In this document: piece after piece, positions 17,172 to 25,638 of the stretch | Position numbering within the stretch: the first letter of the stretch is position 1 | How the letters are laid out: every line of letters starts with the position of its first letter | Source: Pantanalinema rosaneae | Lineage (GTDB): Bacteria > Cyanobacteriota > Cyanobacteriia > Leptolyngbyales > Leptolyngbyaceae | Length of the DNA: 64,000 nt | Direction of reading: 5' to 3' | Assembly: GCF_050753385.1 (NCBI RefSeq) | Contig: NZ_JBLZFZ010000009.1 | Coordinates: 1-64,000 of the forward strand | Notes under the pieces: model-generated | What the model saw: only the letters and a program-made list of their open reading frames with translations | Told to the model about the DNA's origin: nothing | Databases searched by the model: none | Program-made: the position numbers and the translations under genes

Positions 17172-18050
17172 TTAGACCGCTTGAACCGTCAGGCTGGGTA
17201 ATACTCGTTCTTGCAACCGGGCTTCGATCGCGACTTTGAGGGTAGCGGTACTGCTGGAGCAAGATCCGCAGGCTCCCTTCAACACAACTTTGACAATGTC
17301 GCCTTCTAGGTCGTACAGTTCGACATCACCGCCATCTGCCATCAGCACCGGACGGACTTCTTCGGTCAACACTTGCTGGATGAGATTGATTTTTTGAATC
17401 GTGGTTAGGGGTTGATTGACTCGTTCTAGTTCAGCCGCCACTCTAGCGGAGGTCGTCGCGGTTTCTGCCTGTACAGCGATGATCAAGTCTTCAATGTTGG
17501 CTAAACAAGAACCACAACCGCCACCAGCTTTGATGTAGTTGGTCACCTGTTCGGCTGTGCCGAGATCGTTCTCGATAATCACCCGGCGAATTTTATTCTC
17601 ACTGATGCCAAAGCAGGTACAAACTAACGCGCCTTCATCTTCTTCGTGATGTTCAACTTCAATGCCACGGTATTTGTAAATTGCCGCTTCTAACGCTTCC
17701 TGCCCCATCACCGAACAGTGCATTTTGGCTTCCGGCAAGCCCCCGAGATACTCAGCAATATCCTTATTACTCAGGTTTAAGGCTTGATCTAAGGTTAACC
17801 CTTTAATCATTTCTGTCAATGCCGAAGAGGAGGCGATCGCACTGGTGCAACCAAAGGTTTGAAACCGGGAATCGAGAATTGTATCCTGTTCGATGTTGAT
17901 CTTCAGGTGTAATCTCAGGGCATCACCGCAGGCAATGCTACCAACTTCACCAAACACAACGGCAATACCAGCTTCATTCGGATCGTCGATCGCTCCCTGA
18001 TTTTTGGGATTGTAGAACAGGTCTAATACTTTATCAGTGTAGTCCCACAT
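17172..18050 (-). CDS. nifU: Fe-S cluster scaffold protein NifU
   Basis: 292 residues from the ATG at 18050 (MWDYTDKV, as in the family); a longer frame would start at TTG. Three modules are visible. An IscU-like N-terminal domain has Cys41, Cys68 and Cys112. A central 2Fe-2S bacterioferritin-associated-type domain has Cys144, Cys146, Cys179 and Cys182. An Nfu-type C-terminal domain has Cys261 and Cys264 (GACGSC). NifU assembles clusters from sulfur supplied by NifS and passes them to NifH and NifB. nifS lies directly upstream. Confidence 0.96.
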   Translation of the reverse strand: MWDYTDKVLDLFYNPKNQGAIDDPNEAGIAVVFGEVGSIACGDALRLHLKINIEQDTILDSRFQTFGCTSAIASSSALTEMIKGLTLDQALNLSNKDIAEYLGGLPEAKMHCSVMGQEALEAAIYKYRGIEVEHHEEDEGALVCTCFGISENKIRRVIIENDLGTAEQVTNYIKAGGGCGSCLANIEDLIIAVQAETATTSARVAAELERVNQPLTTIQKINLIQQVLTEEVRPVLMADGGDVELYDLEGDIVKVVLKGACGSCSSSTATLKVAIEARLQERVLPSLTVQAV

Positions 18051-18112
18051 GGCAAGTTCTCTGAAGGATAAAGGGCACAACTAAAAGCGTGGGCAGACAG
18101 GGGAAGCGGGGT

Positions 18113-19318
18113 TTAGGCTTTTGCGCCAACGGTGGCGGTTTCACGGTCTTGTAACCATTCAGCCTGGTCATTGTTGAAGGGTGAGATTTCGCGCAATCGT
18201 TTGACAATTCCCGGCATCACCTCTAGAACGCGATCGACTTCGGCATCCGTGGTATAGCGCGATAAGCTGAAGCGAATGGAGCCATGTAAGGTGGTGTAGG
18301 GCAAACCCATTGCTCGTAACACATGGGAGGGTTCTAAGGAGCCAGAGGTGCAGGCGGAACCGGAGGAGGCACAAATGCCATGTTGGTTCAATAACAACAG
18401 AATCGCTTCGCCTTCAATGTACTTAAATCCGATGTTGCTGGTATTGGGCAGACGTTCAGTGAGATGTCCGTTGACTTCGCAATCAGAGATAGCCGTTAAC
18501 AGTCCCCGTTCCAGGCGATCGCGCAACCGGGTTTCCCGCTGCATATATTTGAGTTCAAAGTTAGCAATCTCGGCGGCTTTGCCCATCGCAATCATGCCAG
18601 GGACATTCTCCGTACCCGCCCGACGACCCCGTTCCTGATGCCCGCCGAGGAGTAAGGGACGGAAGCGAAATCCTCGCCGCACATACAATACGCCAATGCC
18701 TTTAGGAGCGTGGAGTTTGTGACCCGAGATCGTCAGCAAATCGATCGTGCTGGTCTTCATATTCAGATTGAGCTTACCCGCCACCTGTACCGCGTCCACA
18801 TGGAAGGCGGCTCCATATTCTTTGGCGATCGCCCCGATTTGCTCAATGGGGAAAACCACACCCGTTTCATTGTTGGCATACATGGTGGAAACCAGGGCGG
18901 TATTGCCAGTAATGGCGGCTTCCAGTTCCATCAAATCCAGTTGTCCCTGGCGATTTACGGACAGGTAAGTCACTGTGTAACCCTGTTTTTCCAGTTGCTT
19001 ACAGACATTCAGGATTGCCGGATGTTCGACCTGGGTGGTGATGATGTGGCGACGATCGGGTTGAGCCGCCAGCGCCGCTCGAATGGCGGTGTTATTCCCT
19101 TCTGTGCCACAGCTCGTAAATACGACTTCTGACTCTTCAGCCCCGAGGAGTGCAGCTACATGTTCACGAGCTTGTCTGACTGCTTTACCTACCTGTCCAC
19201 CGAAGGAATGCATGGAGGACGGATTGCCATAGTATTCGGTCAAATAAGGCATCATTGCCTCTAGAACAGCAGGATCTACCTTGGTGGTCGCGTTATTGTC
19301 TAGATAAATCACAGTCAT
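18113..19318 (-). CDS. nifS: Cysteine desulfurase NifS
   Basis: 401 residues, a PLP enzyme that takes sulfur from cysteine for NifU. The PLP-binding lysine is Lys201 in TISGHKLHAPKG. The persulfide-forming cysteine is Cys323 in the flexible loop SSGSACTSGSLEPSHVL. The N-terminus IYLDNNATTKVDP is typical. It starts three bases after the fdxN stop and is followed by nifU, giving the fdxN-nifS-nifU order common in cyanobacteria. Confidence 0.96.
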   Translation of the reverse strand: MTVIYLDNNATTKVDPAVLEAMMPYLTEYYGNPSSMHSFGGQVGKAVRQAREHVAALLGAEESEVVFTSCGTEGNNTAIRAALAAQPDRRHIITTQVEHPAILNVCKQLEKQGYTVTYLSVNRQGQLDLMELEAAITGNTALVSTMYANNETGVVFPIEQIGAIAKEYGAAFHVDAVQVAGKLNLNMKTSTIDLLTISGHKLHAPKGIGVLYVRRGFRFRPLLLGGHQERGRRAGTENVPGMIAMGKAAEIANFELKYMQRETRLRDRLERGLLTAISDCEVNGHLTERLPNTSNIGFKYIEGEAILLLLNQHGICASSGSACTSGSLEPSHVLRAMGLPYTTLHGSIRFSLSRYTTDAEVDRVLEVMPGIVKRLREISPFNNDQAEWLQDRETATVGAKA

Positions 19319-19321
19319 GGA

Positions 19322-19708
19322 TTAAACCTCGGCAAGCGGAGAAGAATGTGTGGCGAATAGCTGAGTTAGTTGTTTGGAATAGGTGTCAAACCAACGTTCC
19401 CAATAAGAGTTTTGTTGCTGCGATTGCAAACGGGCAATCCGATAGCTGTAGGCTGTAAACCAGCGTTCCCAGTAATCGTTAGGACTTAAGCTTTTAACCG
19501 GAGTTGAACCTCGGGAAGTGACTGCAATACAACCGTAGTTGGTTGGGCAGATCGCCGCACATTGAGCAACGTTATAGTAGCCAAGGCAGTGATTACATAA
19601 ATCAGACTCGATCCAGTAGCGATTTCCATCGAATTGAACGGCACCAGTCGGGCAAACTGAAAGACAACGATCGCAGCCAATACACTGATTAGTAATGGTA
19701 TATGTCAT
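19322..19708 (-). CDS. fdxN: 4Fe-4S ferredoxin FdxN
   Basis: 128 residues. Eight cysteines at 9, 12, 15, 19, 38, 41, 50 and 54 can bind two 4Fe-4S clusters. The C-terminal extension holds an imperfect repeat: YWERWFTAYS and YWERWFDTYS. FdxN lies between nifB and nifS and is thought to feed electrons or clusters to NifB during cofactor assembly. Its cysteine spacing equals that of the ferredoxin domain of CnfR at 8405, so the two may share an origin. Confidence 0.93.
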   Translation of the reverse strand: MTYTITNQCIGCDRCLSVCPTGAVQFDGNRYWIESDLCNHCLGYYNVAQCAAICPTNYGCIAVTSRGSTPVKSLSPNDYWERWFTAYSYRIARLQSQQQNSYWERWFDTYSKQLTQLFATHSSPLAEV

Positions 19709-19809
19709 TGTGCTACTCCTTAATGCAGTGCCAGGGAATGAGGAATGAGAACTGAGCTATCAACTCGAATGTCAATTAGTTTGTCAACCCAGTTCTCAGC
19801 GTACAGTCC

Positions 19810-21315
19810 TCAGTTCTCGGTAGCGTTCAATACATATTCGTTGTAGAACTGACGGGCAACGGTTTCAATCACATCGTAGGCTTCAATCACAATCAAACCA
19901 GCTTGCTTTAGTTCCTTCTGGGGACAATCACCCACTTTGGATGCCAGTACAGCTTTGCAGTCAGAGATGGCTTTGATCACGGTATCGAGGGTATCTTCTT
20001 TACCGTAGCCACCCTGACAGTAGTTTTCGACCTTGCGGTGTCCCACAAATTTCGCTTCATTGGCATCCACTTCGTAGATCATGAATTCTCTAGCATGACC
20101 GAAGTGTTGGTTAACGATTCCGCCTCCTTTCGTCGCGACGGCAACCAGAACTTTCGGGCTGTTAGCCACCTTCTGACTGGATTTAACTTTGGCTTTAGCT
20201 GACTTCAGTTCTTGCTGGAATTTTTCGATGCCAGCATGGACTTCTTGACGGGTTTCCAGATTGTATTCTGGAGCCATTTCCATGAACTTGTCTTTGGTGA
20301 ATTCCTGCGATCGATCTTCACCTAATAACCCCACTGCATCCGCCCGACATTGGCGGCAATGACGCATCATTTTCATGTTGCTGTCGGCACATTGATCTTG
20401 CAGGGCTTTCAGTTCTTTGGGGTTAGGTCCTCGCTGTCCGGTTAGACCAAAGTGAGTCCCATGTTCAGGCGCAGAAATCAGGGGCATGATGTTGTGCAAA
20501 AATGCGCCTTTTTCCCGGATCACTCGATCCACTTCGACTAAGTGTTGATCGTTGATGCCCGGAATCATCACAGAGTTGACTTTGCACAGAATATCGGCTT
20601 CCTTGAGTGCCTGTAAGCCTTCCATTTGCCGTTCGTGTAAGATGCGGGCGGCTTCTAACCCTTTATAACGGCGACGGCGATAGTGAACCCAGGGATAAAT
20701 TTGGGTGCCAATTTCGGGGTCAACCATGTTAATGGTAATGGTGACGTGGTCGATGTTGAGTTGCTTAATGCGATCGACGTAATCCGGCAACATTAAACCA
20801 TTGGTAGACAGACATAATTTGATGTCTGGGGCTTTGTCGGCAATCAGTTCAAAGGTACGGAAGGTTTTTTCAGGATTTGCCAACGGATCACCAGGACCAG
20901 CAATCCCTAATACGGTCATCTGGGGAATTTTACCCGCAATCACCAACACCTTATGGGCGGCTTCTTCTGGTGTTAATAGTTCACTTACGACACCAGGGCG
21001 GCTTTCGTTGGCGCAATCATATTTGCGGTTGCAGTAGTTGCATTGGATGTTACAAGCTGGGGCGACGGCAACGTGCATCCGAGCATAGTGGTGGTGCGCT
21101 TCCTCGCTGTAACAAGGATGCTTTTCAATGCGTTCTCGGAGCCGTTCATCCATAGTGGGTGCAGGTTTAGTACTACTGCATCCACAACTACTGGAACTCG
21201 ATGTGGTTGTGACTGTATTTTTAGTAACCAAAATGTCCGTAACCGATTCCGTAACCGAGGCAGGAGAACTTGTGGTCGGAGAAATCAAAAGTCCTGTAGC
21301 TGGTGGTGGTGTCAT
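19810..21315 (-). CDS. nifB: FeMo-cofactor biosynthesis protein NifB
   Basis: 501 residues. A Ser/Thr-rich N-terminal extension carries SSCGCSSTK. The radical-SAM domain has the C-x3-C-x2-C motif at Cys88, Cys92 and Cys95 (ACNIQCNYCNRKYDC). From about residue 385 there is a NifX/NafY-like cofactor-carrier domain (VLVAVATKGGGIVNQHFGHA). NifB fuses two 4Fe-4S clusters and inserts a carbide and a sulfide to give NifB-co. It is the first gene of the minus-strand arm and lies behind a long control region. Confidence 0.97.
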   Translation of the reverse strand: MTPPPATGLLISPTTSSPASVTESVTDILVTKNTVTTTSSSSSCGCSSTKPAPTMDERLRERIEKHPCYSEEAHHHYARMHVAVAPACNIQCNYCNRKYDCANESRPGVVSELLTPEEAAHKVLVIAGKIPQMTVLGIAGPGDPLANPEKTFRTFELIADKAPDIKLCLSTNGLMLPDYVDRIKQLNIDHVTITINMVDPEIGTQIYPWVHYRRRRYKGLEAARILHERQMEGLQALKEADILCKVNSVMIPGINDQHLVEVDRVIREKGAFLHNIMPLISAPEHGTHFGLTGQRGPNPKELKALQDQCADSNMKMMRHCRQCRADAVGLLGEDRSQEFTKDKFMEMAPEYNLETRQEVHAGIEKFQQELKSAKAKVKSSQKVANSPKVLVAVATKGGGIVNQHFGHAREFMIYEVDANEAKFVGHRKVENYCQGGYGKEDTLDTVIKAISDCKAVLASKVGDCPQKELKQAGLIVIEAYDVIETVARQFYNEYVLNATEN

Positions 21316-22148
21316 TGAATTGAATTTCGGAAGGGGCTGGGTGGACTGGTTGCCGTGGAAAATTGACTACTAACGAAACCTGGCGATCGAAGCCGCAATA
21401 CTAGCGAATCTGCCTACACAGATTAGAATTCCCTGTTCGCTACGATCCACTGATGAACGTGGGTAAATATAGCTTCGTAGACGACTTCGATTCACAGGGT
21501 TTAGTGGTAGCACATCCCTCCACACACTCAAGCTCTTATTGGAATCTAGAGGTTTGATTTCCTGAAAGAGCAGTTTGTGTTTGGCGTTAAGGAAGTTATA
21601 CCAGCCACCTCAGAACCGTTTTGTGGTGTGTCGTAGATAGAATTATTGAATTGATTAAGCTTGTACTCAACAACCTCAAGCCTTGATTTGATCAGGCTTT
21701 AAAACTTTTTTGAGGGTAAGGGGTTGAGTATTTCTGCATCAGGGTACGAGTATTTACGGGGTGAGGGAGCAGGCTTTTCTGTACTCAGGTCAAACCACGT
21801 AATACCAGACCTTTAACGATAGTTTGAGTGATCTTTTTGAGTCCTTTCATCTGTACTCAAAAACTGCTGAATGGGTTCAATCTTCAGCCAGAAAGGGGGT
21901 AAAAACTGGAGCAACTTAAATTGGAGCTACCCCAGTCATCTCCGAAATTCAATTCTGTATCTAAAATATCATTTTTATTGGCGAAAAATCTGCGTTAATG
22001 ATTATTTAACGATCGAGGTGTGATTGGTGTAAAAAGTAGCCGCAGAGACAATTCTGGGTGAATAGCTTAGTACTAGCGGATACCTTTCTACACTATTAAT
22101 TATGGTTCGATCGAGTGACATCAACCTTCTGTTCCAATCACTTTACTT
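21316..22148. promoter_or_regulatory. nifB control region with repeated GAGTACA/AAATACTC elements
   Basis: 833 bases without a gene. Read toward nifB, TGAGTACA occurs at 21859-21852, 21787-21780 and 21669-21662. Between the last two lie AAATACTCGTACCC and AAATACTCAACCCC, at ~21757-21724, followed by a T-run. The sequence GTACGAGTATTTAC at 21744-21757 also fits NtcA GTA-N8-TAC. The same elements occur upstream of nifP. CnfR is the obvious candidate binder. The region is bracketed by a perfect 15-base inverted repeat at 21317-21331 and 21941-21955. Confidence 0.7.
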
Positions 22149-22400
22149 ATGACGGAACAACTGACCGACGAACGCCAAACCCTATATTTGAACCTGATTG
22201 ATCAATTGCTGCACTGTCCAAATGGCCAGGAGCCTGATGTCTTAGATGGTCATCGTGAATTGATTGATGCTGGGTTGGTGCAAGCCATGACTCAGGTAGC
22301 GGCGTACTTTGCGCACAACGACAATCCAGATGCCGCTAAGTTTCTGGTGCATGTGGCGCGGGAACTGGCGAAAGAATTAGGGCTATATCCGCAGCTATAG
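22149..22400 (+). CDS. Small conserved cyanobacterial-type helical protein
   Basis: 83 residues, soluble and helical (TLYLNLIDQLLHCPNGQEPDVLDG, then LVQAMTQVAAYFAHNDNPDAAKFLVHVARELAKELG). It resembles the N-terminal segment of cyanobacterial TPR/CHAT-type proteins, but no catalytic motif is present. It is the first gene of a plus-strand pair inserted between the nifB and nifP control regions. Function unknown. Confidence 0.6.
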   Translation: MTEQLTDERQTLYLNLIDQLLHCPNGQEPDVLDGHRELIDAGLVQAMTQVAAYFAHNDNPDAAKFLVHVARELAKELGLYPQL

Positions 22401-22450
22401 ATTTGGAGTGCTGAGGATTTCTAGCGTTCTGATTTGAGTGGTGAAAAGGA

Positions 22451-22774
22451 ATGATTGCTCCAATGGCTGAATTGATGACGGCAGCAGAAGCCGAACGATT
22501 AGCACACAGCTTTCTGCTAGAAGACTTGAACATTCCCCCTGAGGATTACGATTGGTTTGCGGTGCTAGGCTCTCGCTATATCAACGATGCCTGGTATGTC
22601 GTAGAAATTGGCGTAGAAGGCTTGCCCGATAAGTGGGTGATTCAAGTCTACGATACGGGAACCTGCGACCCGAACTATACATTCTCTTCCCCGATGACAA
22701 CGGCAGACAGTAGTGACCTAGAGGAATTACCAGAACCGATCGCGGCTGTCCTTATTGCTGAACGTCAGAGTTAA
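22451..22774 (+). CDS. Hypothetical small acidic protein
   Basis: 107 residues with no membrane segment. The middle reads like a small alpha/beta domain (DWFAVLGSRYINDAWYVVEIGVEGLPDKWVIQVYDTGT). A GGAATG-type ribosome site overlaps the start, and MAELMTAAEA at residue 5 is an alternative. It follows the preceding small gene by 50 bases and ends at a strong terminator. Family not recognised. Confidence 0.6.
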   Translation: MIAPMAELMTAAEAERLAHSFLLEDLNIPPEDYDWFAVLGSRYINDAWYVVEIGVEGLPDKWVIQVYDTGTCDPNYTFSSPMTTADSSDLEELPEPIAAVLIAERQS

Positions 22775-22797
22775 CCCGCGCTCCATCTCCGGAAAGT

Positions 22798-22825
22798 AGG
22801 CGATCGAGAGAGATCTCGATCGCCT
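22798..22825. terminator. Bidirectional hairpin terminator
   Basis: AGGCGATCGAGA pairs perfectly with TCTCGATCGCCT around GAGA, giving a 12-base stem. It lies exactly between two convergent genes and is followed on the plus strand by GTTTCTCTT. The arms contain HIP1-like GCGATCG. Confidence 0.75.
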
Positions 22826-22848
22826 GTTTCTCTTGTTGAGTGGTAAGT

Positions 22849-23187
22849 TTAATCCTCATCCAACGCGGGGAAAATTTCTTCCAGCCGCCACAGTTCTTTT
22901 TTGTTTTCAATCAGCCAACTGCGCGTTTCTGGGGTGAGTTGTGACCAGATCACGTCGATCGCAACGTAGGGAGAGGCGTATTGGTATTGCCTGCCTAACT
23001 CCCGGAGATTCTCCAGTACACCAGAGGAAATGCCAAACTGCGGCCAGTCTACTTCAACGACTCGACCAGATACGCCACCGGCAGGATCAAAAACGAGCTG
23101 GGCGGCTCGGATTAAATCAGCGAAATGTTTGGGTTGGAGTCCGGTGACCTGCTGGATCTGAAGCGATTCATTGGGATTTTGAGCCAT
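22849..23187 (-). CDS. Hypothetical protein of unknown function
   Basis: 112 residues, soluble, acidic C-terminus (EEIFPALDED). The sequence has alternating short helices (HFADLIRAAQLVFDP, VLENLRELGRQYQYASPYVAIDVIWSQL) and no recognised motif. It is the only minus-strand gene between nifB and nifP and is convergent with the gene at 22451. It may be a separate single-gene unit starting in the nifP upstream region. Confidence 0.55.
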   Translation of the reverse strand: MAQNPNESLQIQQVTGLQPKHFADLIRAAQLVFDPAGGVSGRVVEVDWPQFGISSGVLENLRELGRQYQYASPYVAIDVIWSQLTPETRSWLIENKKELWRLEEIFPALDED

Positions 23188-23698
23188 GATTTGAGGAGAA
23201 ATTGACCGATTGGGAATGGGCTGATCCTATCACTCGCTGAGTGGCTGGTTATCTGTAATGATCGATACAGATCAATATATAAGTTATGTCGCGATGACTT
23301 GTGTTTTTGCATCCATATATATAGGATAAGGAACCGTAGCTGTAGATACAGAAAATTGCTGAATAGCCGATAAATCCCGCTCTTTGAGTGCAGGTGAGTA
23401 CAGGTTTAAGTACGCAGAAATCTGCTGTAAAACTCCCTGTAATCCTGATGAATCGGGGTTTATTCCTGAGTCCAAAAATACTGATTCCCCACCCCCTAAA
23501 ATACTCATCCCCCTGTGTAAAAATACCTGTACCCGTACCCAAAAGTTTTTTTATATCGGGTACTCGTTGGGCTTTTGAGGATTGAGTACATGACTAATCA
23601 ATCCAATAATCTTATCCGGGTAAGTTGGTCGATTCCCTGTCGTCCCACCTGATATAAGCAGGAGGAATAGGACACAGCTTTACTACTCCCGGAAAGCA
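23188..23698. promoter_or_regulatory. nifP control region, matched to nifB control region
   Basis: 511 bases without a gene. TGAGTACA occurs at 23395-23402 and 23583-23590. An inverted GTACTC at 23560-23565 faces GAGTAC at 23584-23589. Between them lie AAATACTGATTCCCC, AAATACTCATCCCCC and AAATACCTGTACCC, followed by a T-run. The order and orientation match those upstream of nifB. A GTA-N8-TAC sequence for NtcA is at 23336-23349. The last GAGTACA is 109 bases before the nifP start. Confidence 0.7.
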
Positions 23699-24472
23699 AT
23701 GCGTCAATCTTCCCATTTATCCCTAGCCCGCCCGTCCCGCTCCTTAGCAGAGGTCACTGAGCCTCTTCCCAGCGCGTCTGCTGTAGATACCGAATCAGAC
23801 CAACCTCAACCCACTCTGCCCATTCTCCGGGCTTGGCAAACGCTCCAGACCGATTTCTCCATCATCTTTGAGCGTGATCCGGCCGCTCGTAATTGGTTAG
23901 AAGTGCTTTGTTGTTATCCCGGCTGGCACGCCCTGGTGCTGCATCGGCTCGCCCACTGGTTGCATGTTCGCCGGGTTTCTTTCTTCCCGCGATTGATCGC
24001 TCACATGGCTCGGTTGTTGACTGGCGTGGAAATTCATCCCGGTGCCACGATCGGCAAAGGTGTATTTATCGATCATGGTATGGGAGTGGTGATTGGCGAA
24101 ACCGCGATCGTTGGTGACTATGCCCTGATTTACCAGGGGGTGACGCTGGGCGGTACGGGTAAGGAAACTGGTAAGCGTCATCCCACCCTCGGAGATCATG
24201 TCGTTGTGGGAGCAGGAGCAAAGGTTTTAGGCAATATTCAAGTGGGTGATTATGTCCGCATTGGCGCGGGATCAATTGTGCTGCGAGATGTGCCTTCTAC
24301 CTGCACTGTTGTCGGTGTCCCCGGTCGCAACATTTGCCGTCGAGATCAGCATATCTGTCCATTAGATCACGACAAAATCCCAGATGTGCAAGCCGATATT
24401 GTGCGGACATTACTCGATCGCATTGAACGATTAGAACAAGAACTACATACCCTTCAGAATCAGCAACCCTAA
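23699..24472 (+). CDS. nifP: Serine O-acetyltransferase NifP
   Basis: 257 residues of the CysE family. A helical N-terminal part is followed by the left-handed beta-helix of hexapeptide repeats (IHPGATIGKGVFIDHGMG and VVVGAGAKVLGNIQVGDY). The catalytic His/Asp region FIDHGMGVVIGETA is present. It makes O-acetylserine for cysteine, boosting sulfur supply for NifS during nitrogenase assembly. It heads the plus-strand nif arm, which distinguishes it from the housekeeping cysE. The N-terminal ~50 residues, rich in Ser and Pro, are extra. Confidence 0.9.
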   Translation: MRQSSHLSLARPSRSLAEVTEPLPSASAVDTESDQPQPTLPILRAWQTLQTDFSIIFERDPAARNWLEVLCCYPGWHALVLHRLAHWLHVRRVSFFPRLIAHMARLLTGVEIHPGATIGKGVFIDHGMGVVIGETAIVGDYALIYQGVTLGGTGKETGKRHPTLGDHVVVGAGAKVLGNIQVGDYVRIGAGSIVLRDVPSTCTVVGVPGRNICRRDQHICPLDHDKIPDVQADIVRTLLDRIERLEQELHTLQNQQP

Positions 24473-24498
24473 CTCCGAATGCTAGTAAGGTGACAGCT

Positions 24499-24732
24499 AT
24501 GCTTTTCGAGCCACCCGCACCCCAAACAATTCAAGTTTCTCGTATCGATCGCTGGTGCGTCCATCAGCGTTTGCAAGAACTGATGATTCCCTGTCAGTGT
24601 CTAGCCGACGGTTCTTTACAAGTTGAGGTGAATACTTGTTTGGCAGCCGTCTTGTTACACACAACCATGAAACAGTTTGTCTGTCCCCGCCAGGAATTAG
24701 TCGATTGGTTAGAGCGTTGTTGGCAAAGTTAA
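24499..24732 (+). CDS. Small nif-cluster protein, unknown function
   Basis: 77 residues from the ATG at 24499, which has AAGGTG just upstream; a GTG at 24490 would add three residues. The protein has cysteines at spaced positions (DRWCVHQRL, IPCQCLAD, NTCLAAVL, FVCPRQEL, ERCWQS). A cysteine-rich soluble protein next to nifP could bind metal, but no known motif is formed. Confidence 0.65.
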   Translation: MLFEPPAPQTIQVSRIDRWCVHQRLQELMIPCQCLADGSLQVEVNTCLAAVLLHTTMKQFVCPRQELVDWLERCWQS

Positions 24733-24816
24733 ATCAATGCTCGATCGCAAACAGTCTTTGGTAGCCTCATCTCTGTAATCCCGACGGTTACTCACCCGCA
24801 GCCCTAAGAGGTCAAT

Positions 24817-24933
24817 ATGATCGAACCAATACTGACTGGAATCGGCATTATCTTTCTCTACACCTTGGTACATGATTACCTACTGAATCAAATGGTAGAG
24901 GATGCCAAAAAACCACCGAAAGAGTCGCGGTAG
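24817..24933 (+). CDS. 38-residue single-helix membrane protein in nifP operon
   Basis: Found by reading the gap between 24732 and 25054. The ATG at 24817 has AAGAGGT seven bases upstream. The sequence starts MIEPILTGIGIIFLYTLVHD, which gives one membrane helix, and ends in a charged tail rich in lysine (DAKKPPKESR). It lies between two nif-associated genes on the same strand. Such short proteins are routinely left out of annotation. Function unknown; a small membrane anchor or regulator is possible. Confidence 0.6.
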   Translation: MIEPILTGIGIIFLYTLVHDYLLNQMVEDAKKPPKESR

Positions 24934-25053
24934 GATGTATCGCTTTCGAGCTAACCCCAGGGATGAGATGCCTATCCACTTGTTTTTCATCCCTTTCCTA
25001 CTTCTGGTCGATCAATTACTTCTATTCCCCCCTACTGATTAATTGCAATTCCT

Positions 25054-25374
25054 ATGACTACTATCATTCATTCAGCTACCCAGACTCGATTGTCTATCCT
25101 GAAAGGACTGCCGAAGGTTGACCCACTCCAACCGTTACGCCAGTGGCTGGATCGGATAGAGATTCGCGATCGTCAACTGGCTCACTTGATTTGCCGAGTG
25201 ATTCCTTGTGAGTGTCCGTTTGAGCGAGATCTTCAGTTATGGATCTGGGCGTGGCATATTCCACCCATGTGTAAACTGAATCCCCTCTACAACGAGCTGG
25301 TCTATTTACGGTTTCGTGCCTTAAGCTATCTGACTGATGTTTGTTGTGAAGATATCACTAGATACATTTGCTAA
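25054..25374 (+). CDS. Mo-dependent nitrogenase C-terminal family protein
   Basis: 106 residues matching the cyanobacterial family named for the Mo-dependent nitrogenase C-terminus. The core reads DPLQPLRQWLDRIEIRDRQLAHLICRVIPCECPFERD, then PPMCKLNPLYNELVYLRFRAL and a cysteine-containing end (DVCCEDITRYIC). The family is typical of cyanobacteria and its function is not established. It stands between nifP and nifE and is followed by a 264-base spacer. Confidence 0.85.
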   Translation: MTTIIHSATQTRLSILKGLPKVDPLQPLRQWLDRIEIRDRQLAHLICRVIPCECPFERDLQLWIWAWHIPPMCKLNPLYNELVYLRFRALSYLTDVCCEDITRYIC

Positions 25375-25638
25375 ACGAGTGAACTGGTAAAATAGGAACA
25401 ATCGAGAGTGTTTAGATTGAGTGAATGACATTTCTCAGTTATGATTCAAGTCTCTAGTCATGTCAGTTGATTAATCTACCTTTCAATAGGTTCAAGTTTG
25501 TGAGTCTGAATTTGTTTTTTGAGTTGTCAGTTTAGAGTTTTGAGCCAGAATTTTGATTCTCTCATCACTCAGCGGAATTCACCCCAACGGTCTGTTGCCA
25601 TCTGTTTGCTCGAAACTCATCACTCAAAGCGCTCAACC

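Noticed and set aside
23336..23349. Confident NtcA site in the nifP upstream region
   Set aside because: GTA-N8-TAC occurs about 16 times by chance in 64 kb and no matching -10 element is well placed; mentioned only as a candidate.
23249..23585. Several short frames on both strands in the nifP control region
   Set aside because: They overlap each other and the repeated regulatory elements; none has a convincing start.
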